Positions 7,905-13,497 of a stretch of 13,497 bases of DNA are shown here, piece by piece (within the stretch, counting starts at the first letter, position 1; the number at the start of each line of letters is the position of its first letter). Source of the DNA: B18-G4 sp003648575. GTDB lineage: Bacteria > Bacteroidota > Bacteroidia > Bacteroidales > B18-G4. The notes below the pieces were generated by a model. The model ran no database searches. It saw nothing but the letters and a program-made list of their open reading frames with translations, and was not told the origin of the DNA. A program made the translations under genes and the position numbers. Location: NCBI GenBank assembly GCA_029942245.1, contig JAOZTN010000083.1, positions 1-13,497 of the forward strand, read 5' to 3'.

Positions 7905-8996
7905 GAGCGCATAGTGAGTGGCAAGGCCTGGGAAGAATTTTGCGAGCGGCTGAAACTGGCGGGCTCGGCACTCATGTATTCCGGTGCTCCACGCGATGCC
8001 TTTCAGCAGGCTGAGGGGATCCGCTACCTGAGCCGGCTGACACGAGCCGGATTGGAAGCCTTTGTAGAATATAATGATCCGGAATTCCCCATATTCCGAA
8101 GGATGGTTCATGAAACGGTGAAAATGGGTGCCGACAACCCCGACAACCATTATTACAATGCGCAGATCTCAGGGGAATTTGAGTACAGGATCACCGGCAA
8201 AAGAAATAGCGTTCACTACCTGGGGTTCTTCACACAAAACGGGAATTACGGAACCACAGGCGGGCTGGCACCATGCGGGGTCCTTGAACATAAAGACCTG
8301 GTTCTTGAGCAGGATGGCAGTTTTGAGATCATCCTCAGCAAGGAGAAAAGAGGAAAAAACTGGTTAAAGCTTGAAGATGAAACCGGCATGGCCATGGTCA
8401 GGCAGACCTTCTTCCTGCGGGATGAAGAGGTGCCTGCCGAAATTCATATCGCACGTATCGGTGGAAACACAAAACCGGATACTCTAACCCCTGCCCGGGT
8501 GGATGAAGGGCTGAATACCGCTGCCCTATTTGTTGCAGGGGCACCCATGCTTTTCTCAAAATGGGCCAAAGGCTTTCAAAAGCATACCAATAGGCTGCCT
8601 CTATTCGATCCTGAAACCTCCAATGCTGCCGGGGGCGATGCCAATATTATCTATTATCACAGCCACTGGAAGCTGGCTGCAGATGAGGCCCTGGTGATAG
8701 AGGTAATGCCACCCCGCTGTGACAGCTGGAACTTCCAGTTGAACAACTACTGGATGGAATCCCTGGACTATCGATATTTCAACATCTGCATCAGCAAGGG
8801 AAACGCTGTTTATAATGATGATGGAAGCGTGAAGGTCATCGTAGCCCACCATGACCCCGGCCAGCCTAACTGGATAGAAACTGCCGGCCACCGGGAAGGA
8901 ACCATGTGCTGGCGCTGGTACCGCCTTGAGGAAGGGGCAGAACAAACAGAACCAAATTGCAAGATCATAAAGCTGAAGGAGATAGAGAATGGGTAA
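7905..8996 (+). CDS. DUF1214 domain-containing protein, 5' end lost in gap
   Basis: About 363 residues are readable in frame after the gap, beginning ERIVSGKAWEEFCERLKLAG, which looks like the normal N-terminal region of long DUF1214 proteins, so only a short segment is probably missing. The DUF1214 signature is at the C-terminus: YFNICISKGNAVY, then VIVAHHDPGQPNWIETAGHR and EGTMCWRWYR. The family's biochemical function is not established; members often sit beside sulfotransferases, SDRs and lipid or steroid genes in other bacteria. No signal peptide is visible, although the true start is not seen. Its stop overlaps the sulfotransferase start by 8 bp, with AAGGAG at 8976-8981 inside its last codons serving the next gene. 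A GTG at 7914 is an internal valine rather than a believable start. Confidence 0.82.
   Translation, partial: ERIVSGKAWEEFCERLKLAGSALMYSGAPRDAFQQAEGIRYLSRLTRAGLEAFVEYNDPEFPIFRRMVHETVKMGADNPDNHYYNAQISGEFEYRITGKRNSVHYLGFFTQNGNYGTTGGLAPCGVLEHKDLVLEQDGSFEIILSKEKRGKNWLKLEDETGMAMVRQTFFLRDEEVPAEIHIARIGGNTKPDTLTPARVDEGLNTAALFVAGAPMLFSKWAKGFQKHTNRLPLFDPETSNAAGGDANIIYYHSHWKLAADEALVIEVMPPRCDSWNFQLNNYWMESLDYRYFNICISKGNAVYNDDGSVKVIVAHHDPGQPNWIETAGHREGTMCWRWYRLEEGAEQTEPNCKIIKLKEIENG
8976..8981 (+). promoter_or_regulatory. Shine-Dalgarno-like site for the sulfotransferase gene
   Basis: AAGGAG lies 7 nt before the ATG at 8989, inside the end of the DUF1214 gene. Such sites are infrequent in Bacteroidota. Together with the 8-bp overlap it supports this start and translational coupling. 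Confidence 0.5.
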
Positions 8997-9861
8997 GGAA
9001 CATACGGTAGTTTCCCCACAGGATTTTATAAAAATGCCATGGTGGTTCGGTATGCTCAACCGTAGCTGGAAGGCAAGCTATCCACTGGGAACAGGAACAA
9101 AGCTGGAAAAAGACAGCCTGATACGGGCAGCAAAAAAGTCGAGCGGCCTCGATGACCTGGGCAAGGATTTCTGGGATGAGCCCCTCGAGCGTATGCTGAA
9201 GTCTATCAATGAGGAGGCAAACCTCCACCCTATCGGGATGTTNNNNNNNNNNNNNNNNNNNNNNNNNNNNNNNNNNNNNNNNNNNNNNNNNNNNNNNNNN
9301 NNNNNNNNNNNNNNNNNNNNNNNNNNNNNNNNNNNNNNNNNNCGGCCTGCTAAGCGATGGGTTCTGAAGTCGCCCCATCACCTGGAGTTTCTTCACCTGG
9401 CCGATAAAACCTTTGGAAAAGTACAGTTTCTATGGACCCACCGCGACCCATGTGTTTCTATTCCCTCTTTCCTGAGCATGATGTCGCATAGCCGTGCCCT
9501 CTTTAGCAATGCGACCTCCCTGGAACAGGTCGCTGAACACTGGGTTCGCAAGAGCGCTTTCATCCTCAACAAGGGAGTTGAATACCGGAAAACACAGACC
9601 CCGGACAGATTCATCGATATCGACTATAATGCGCTTGTGAAAGACTCTGTTCCCATCCTTGAAAAGATCTATTCGCAGGAGGGAGAGATTCCTGAAGAAC
9701 TGATGCAAATGTTCATGCAGGCCGAACAAGAAAACCCACCAGGAAAATACGGGACTCACAATTATTCACTTGATGACTTTGGTATAACAAAGACTGAGAT
9801 AGATGAAAAGGTCCAACTTTATAAGCAATTCAAAACTCAAAACCCAAAACTCAACACTTAA
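8989..9861 (+). CDS. PAPS-dependent sulfotransferase family protein, interrupted by gap
   Basis: The enzyme would transfer a sulfonate group from PAPS to a hydroxyl. Before the gap the family's N-terminal block is seen: SSGLDDLGKDFWDEPLERML and EEANLHPIGM (to residue 84). After it come RWVLKSPHHLEFL and the 3'-phosphate-binding HRDPCVSIPSFLSMM. Homologues I recall have about 380-400 residues, with the PAPS 5'-phosphosulfate loop between these two blocks. That loop is absent here because it falls in the 100 N, so the true gap is probably several hundred bases and the unbroken frame is chance. The C-terminus, QFKTQNPKLNT, is encoded by a dispersed AAAACTC-type repeat. The stop overlaps the SDR start (TAATG). 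Its position beside 5alpha-reductase and 3beta-HSD genes suggests a sterol acceptor. Confidence 0.85.
   Translation: MGKEHTVVSPQDFIKMPWWFGMLNRSWKASYPLGTGTKLEKDSLIRAAKKSSGLDDLGKDFWDEPLERMLKSINEEANLHPIGMXXXXXXXXXXXXXXXXXXXXXXXXXXXXXXXXXXRPAKRWVLKSPHHLEFLHLADKTFGKVQFLWTHRDPCVSIPSFLSMMSHSRALFSNATSLEQVAEHWVRKSAFILNKGVEYRKTQTPDRFIDIDYNALVKDSVPILEKIYSQEGEIPEELMQMFMQAEQENPPGKYGTHNYSLDDFGITKTEIDEKVQLYKQFKTQNPKLNT
9243..9342. other. Assembly gap (100 N) inside sulfotransferase gene
   Basis: Exactly 100 N. The region expected to encode the PAPS-binding loop and the likely catalytic region is missing, so the true length is probably greater than 100 bp. Confidence 0.98.
9827..9858 (+). repeat. Solo copy of the AAAACTC repeat arm within a coding end
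   Basis: This matches the right arm of the IVS-like element (1693-1723) in the same orientation, sharing AATTCAAAACT, AAAACCCAAAACTCAA and the spacing, with few differences. It encodes the last residues of the sulfotransferase and abuts its stop. There is no four-helix-bundle gene or second arm next to it. Confidence 0.75.
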
Positions 9862-10859
9862 TGACAGAGTCAAAACAAAACCACTATAAATCCCCCGTTA
9901 CCGCAACGATCACAGGTATACGCGACCTCTTTAAAAAGCACATCCCGGCAGGGGAACTTAAAGATGATGACCGCCTGGATGGTAAACGAGTTGTGATCAC
10001 AGGCTCCAGTTCAGGGCTTGGTTTTGCAACAGCCGTTGGGATGGCCAAGCGTGGTGCCGAGGTGATCATGGCCGTACGCAGCGGCATTCCCTCCAGGGGG
10101 GAAGAAGTAAAAAAGCTCAGCGGATCGGAAAAGGTCTCCATGCTTTTCGTCGACCTGTCGGATGTAGATTCTATCCTGAAGTTTGCCGGTGAATTGAAGC
10201 GGAAATACGATACGATCGATATACTGGTATGCAATGCAGCTGTGGTACCTAAGAAAAGCAGGAAAACGCCACAGGGCTTTGAACAGATGTTCATGGTGAA
10301 CTACTTCGCCAAGTTCATCCTTGTGAACAAGCTTCTGGAGCTAAACATTTTTAACAGGGAAAAGGGACAGGTACCCAGAATCATTTTTGTTTCCTCCGAA
10401 AGTCACCGCAACCCAAAGGAATTTAAACTTGATGGCTTTGGTGAATACCAGGATTTTAAGATCGGAAAAGTGATGGAACTTTACGGCTACTATAAGTTAA
10501 TGATGACCACTTTCGCAAACGAATTATCCCGTCGCCTGAATCCCGGTAACGTCACTGACTATTCGGTCTTCGCCCTGTGCCCGGGACCTGTAAACAGCAA
10601 TATAGCCCGCGAAGCGCCGAAGATATTCCAGCCCCTGCTGAAACTTACTTTCAGCATATTTTTCCAGTCTCCGAAAAAAGCCTGTGAACCTGTCATCTAC
10701 CTGGCAGCTTCAAAAGATGTGGAAGGAAAACCAACGGATTATCTGTTTCTGATGAGCCGTAAGGATATGGATGAGAAGGCCACTGATCCGGTTAACGGAA
10801 AGAAACTGTGGGAGGTTTCAGAGATACTCTGGGACAAGATGCTGGATGCTGGATACTAG
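9861..10859 (+). CDS. Short-chain dehydrogenase/reductase (retinol dehydrogenase/protochlorophyllide reductase-like)
   Basis: This 332-residue classical SDR has an N-terminal extension of about 40 residues. The TGSSSGLG cofactor loop is at 47-54, CNAA at 124-127, serines in IFVSSES (175-181) and the catalytic Tyr208/Lys212 in YGYYK. Arginines in the loop after the second strand (AVRSG) suggest NADP preference. The overall pattern resembles retinol-dehydrogenase and protochlorophyllide-reductase-like SDRs, which act on large hydrophobic alcohols or ketones. It starts within the stop of the sulfotransferase gene (TAATG), so it is the last visible gene of that operon and plausibly acts on the same substrate. 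The final residues (MLDAGY) and the stop come from a CTGGAT-type repeat running into the gap. Confidence 0.88.
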   Translation: MTESKQNHYKSPVTATITGIRDLFKKHIPAGELKDDDRLDGKRVVITGSSSGLGFATAVGMAKRGAEVIMAVRSGIPSRGEEVKKLSGSEKVSMLFVDLSDVDSILKFAGELKRKYDTIDILVCNAAVVPKKSRKTPQGFEQMFMVNYFAKFILVNKLLELNIFNREKGQVPRIIFVSSESHRNPKEFKLDGFGEYQDFKIGKVMELYGYYKLMMTTFANELSRRLNPGNVTDYSVFALCPGPVNSNIAREAPKIFQPLLKLTFSIFFQSPKKACEPVIYLAASKDVEGKPTDYLFLMSRKDMDEKATDPVNGKKLWEVSEILWDKMLDAGY

Positions 10860-10861
10860 AT
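10839..10861. repeat. CTGGAT-type tandem repeat at gap edge
   Basis: ATGCTGGATGCTGGATACTAGAT consists of near-identical 8-mer steps and runs directly into the 100 N. It supplies the last residues and stop of the SDR. A repeat here would explain why the assembly broke at this point. Confidence 0.6.
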
Positions 10862-13497
10862 NNNNNNNNNNNNNNNNNNNNNNNNNNNNNNNNNNNNNNN
10901 NNNNNNNNNNNNNNNNNNNNNNNNNNNNNNNNNNNNNNNNNNNNNNNNNNNNNNNNNNNNNCAAGCGGAACGCGAAGGAGGATTAAATTAGTAGATTTTG
11001 TACTTCTGACAAATACCTTTAATCATAGAAAGGTTAAGTATCCTAATTGATTTACCCTCAAGTTTTATTACATCATTTTTTTCAAATTCAGCCAGTACCC
11101 TGATCACAGTTTCATAGGTTGTGCCTGATAAACTGGAAATATCTTTACGAGTTGGCGTATAACGTAACATCGTTTCATCATGTTCATCAAAACCAAATGA
11201 ATTAACGATGGTTAGTAAGCCAAAAGCAACCTTTTCTAAAGCAGACATTAATGAAAATAATTTCATTCTTGTTTCTGATTCTTTAAGTTGGTCTGCTAAA
11301 AAAGTCACAAGGTATAAAGCCATCTCGGGGTTTGCTTTAACAGCTTTATAAAAGATATCTATCGGGATGGAAGTTACTTGCGACTTCTCAAGTGCTATAG
11401 CAGTTACCGGATAGATTCTATTTCTTCCAAGTCCCTGATATCCTAGTATATGCTCCCGAGAAGAAAAACCTATTATCCTTTCCTTGCCATCACCATAAGA
11501 ACTTACAATTTTGATTTTGCCTTCAAATACTTCAAAAACTCCTTTGACTACATCGCCAGCTGAAAAGATCTTTGTTCCGGGAAGATAATCAGTGGTGGTT
11601 TTATTTAATGTAATAATTGGTTTCCATTCCTCAGAACAATACTTGTTTATAAAGCAATTAAAGTGCGTACAAGTTTCACATTTTCTCTTTGATTCGGTCG
11701 CCATTGTCTTATACTCCAATATAAAAGATGCTAAGGATTTTTAATTTCAGCTTTGGGACCCTGATAAAACCACCAGTTTAGGATCAAACAGAACAGATAG
11801 TAGATAGCGAATCCATATAATGCATATTCGGGTGTACCATTTTGAATTTGTTGCCCAAATACTTTCGGAATGATAAAAGCACCATAAGCGGCAATTGCTG
11901 CGGTCCATCCAAGAACCGGACCTGCCTGTTCCTTACTGAATATATAAGGAATACTTCTGAAGGTAGATCCATTTCCAATACCGGTAGTTATAAACAGGAG
12001 CATAAAGCAAGCAAAAAATGGCCACCAATACTGTTCAGGTGTGGCGCTGTTTCTAGCCTGAATCACAAAATAAGCTACTGCCAGCGTTGCCAGAATTTGT
12101 GCAATAGTACTAATTGCTGTAACCTTTGCTCCACTATTAATTTTATCAGAAAACCAGCCTCCAACCGGACGAATTAAAGCACCAAGTACAGGTCCAAGAA
12201 AGACCCACATCATAAAATTAGGGGCATTAGGATTAACATAACTTGGATCATTGGCATTGGTATAAACAAATATATCCTGGCTCAACTTTGGGAAGGCAGC
12301 AGAAAATCCAATAAATGACCCAAAAGTCATTGTATAAATGACTGTCATAACCCAATTATGTTTGTTTTTGAATATTGCAAATTGTTTATTCAAATTTGCT
12401 TTGATCTCACCGGGTGTGGCATACTTCATCAACATAACGGTCAGAACAATTACCAGGGGCAATACTATCCACATATTAACCTTTAGCTGGGTCAATAGAT
12501 ATGCGCCTACACCAGCAGCAATTAATCCTAACATTACCATATAAAGAGTTTTCGAAATGCCTTGTATGGTAGTTGGTAATTTTGGTGTACCTGTAATTAC
12601 ATTATTCATTCCGATAAAGGCCGCAATAGCGGCTAATGCGAGTAATGGAACCCAGACCCACCCGGCATTCTGAAGTCCTGATAAGGATTCCCCAAAAACT
12701 TTATTTCCATCAGCACCAATGGCACCAAACACAAAAAAGGTAATTACCCAGGGAATGGTTTTCTGCATCACGCCCACACCCAGGTTCCCGATTCCTGCAT
12801 TTAAACCTAATGAGGTACCCTGCATCCGTTTTGGGAAAAAGAAGCTGATATTGCTCATGGAAGATGAAAAATTTCCCCCACCAAATCCTGATAGTCCTGC
12901 ATAAATGGCAAACGTCAGATAAGATGTATTTACATCCTGCAAAGCCAAACCTACTCCGATAGCGGGAATAAGCAACAACAAGGTTGTTACGAAGATTACG
13001 TTTCTTCCCCCTCCCAGAGAAATAAGGAAAGAGTTTGGAATGCGTAATGTGGCACCGGCCAGTCCGGCAATAGCCGGTAAGGTATAGTAAAGGCTGTTTA
13101 TTTCCTTCAATTTAGCACTTACCTGCTCAGGGTTCATCTCTGCTGTGATCATTCCAAAATTAAAACCAAATTCTTTGAGTTTGGCTGCAATAATGCTCCA
13201 CATAATCCAGACTGAAAAAGCCAGAAGCAAAGCGGGTATTGAAATCCACAGGTTCTTTTTGGCTATTGTTTTACCGGAAGTGTTCCAGAAATTTTCATCT
13301 TCAACATTCCAGGTTTTGAGATTGATTTTAGACATAATTCTTCTTTATATGTTTGATTTTTCTCTGTTAAGTAAATATTACTAATTATTTCAGGCTATTC
13401 AAAACTATCGACAAAGGCATCTTTAGGTTCTTTCAGCATAACAAAACAGTAAATAAGGCTGATTAATGCTCCACCTGAAAGCATAAACAAAAAGGAT

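Overview
This window looks like a draft or metagenome-assembled scaffold from a Bacteroidota (Bacteroidetes) bacterium. The evidence is a secreted nuclease entering a type IX secretion-type C-terminal domain, -7 promoter boxes of the form TAnnTTTG, and short interspersed repeats typical of that phylum (AAAACTC runs, CGAATAT runs, CTGGAT runs, a CACCTCACCCCC hairpin). Three runs of exactly 100 N (7804-7903, 9243-9342, 10862-10961) are scaffold gaps of unknown true length, so several genes are incomplete and any reading frame crossing a gap is unreliable.

Layout: (1) 1-1184, minus: 5' part of an exported endonuclease/exonuclease/phosphatase-fold protein. (2) 1212-1723: a compact element with 31-bp terminal inverted repeats enclosing a four-helix-bundle (23S rRNA intervening-sequence type) gene. 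(3) 1742-5111, minus: gatE-gatD, the two subunits of the archaeal-type Glu-tRNA(Gln) amidotransferase, unexpected in a bacterium, with its own promoter. (4) 5197-5267: a GC-rich palindromic repeat. (5) 5276-10859: a divergent block that looks like a steroid/sterol-modifying locus. A 3beta-hydroxysteroid-dehydrogenase-type SDR and a steroid 5alpha-reductase run leftwards. An EthD-like protein, a DUF1214 protein, a sulfotransferase and a second SDR run rightwards, and the last three are translationally overlapped. The two arms start from closely packed divergent promoters at 7112-7136. (6) 10988-13497, minus: the tail of one transporter, a complete NarK-type nitrate/nitrite transporter and a Crp/Fnr regulator with an N-terminal four-cysteine cluster, forming a probable nitrate-respiration operon.

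Working model for region 5: the 3beta-HSD and 5alpha-reductase would oxidise/reduce the A ring of a sterol or steroid, giving a flat 5alpha product, and the sulfotransferase could sulfonate a hydroxyl. The EthD, DUF1214 and second SDR have no assignable step. This is inference from family membership and co-location; no substrate can be read from the sequence. The most notable points are GatDE in a bacterium, this 5alpha-reductase/sulfotransferase locus, and the intergenic IVS-like element, one arm of whose repeat recurs inside the end of the sulfotransferase gene.
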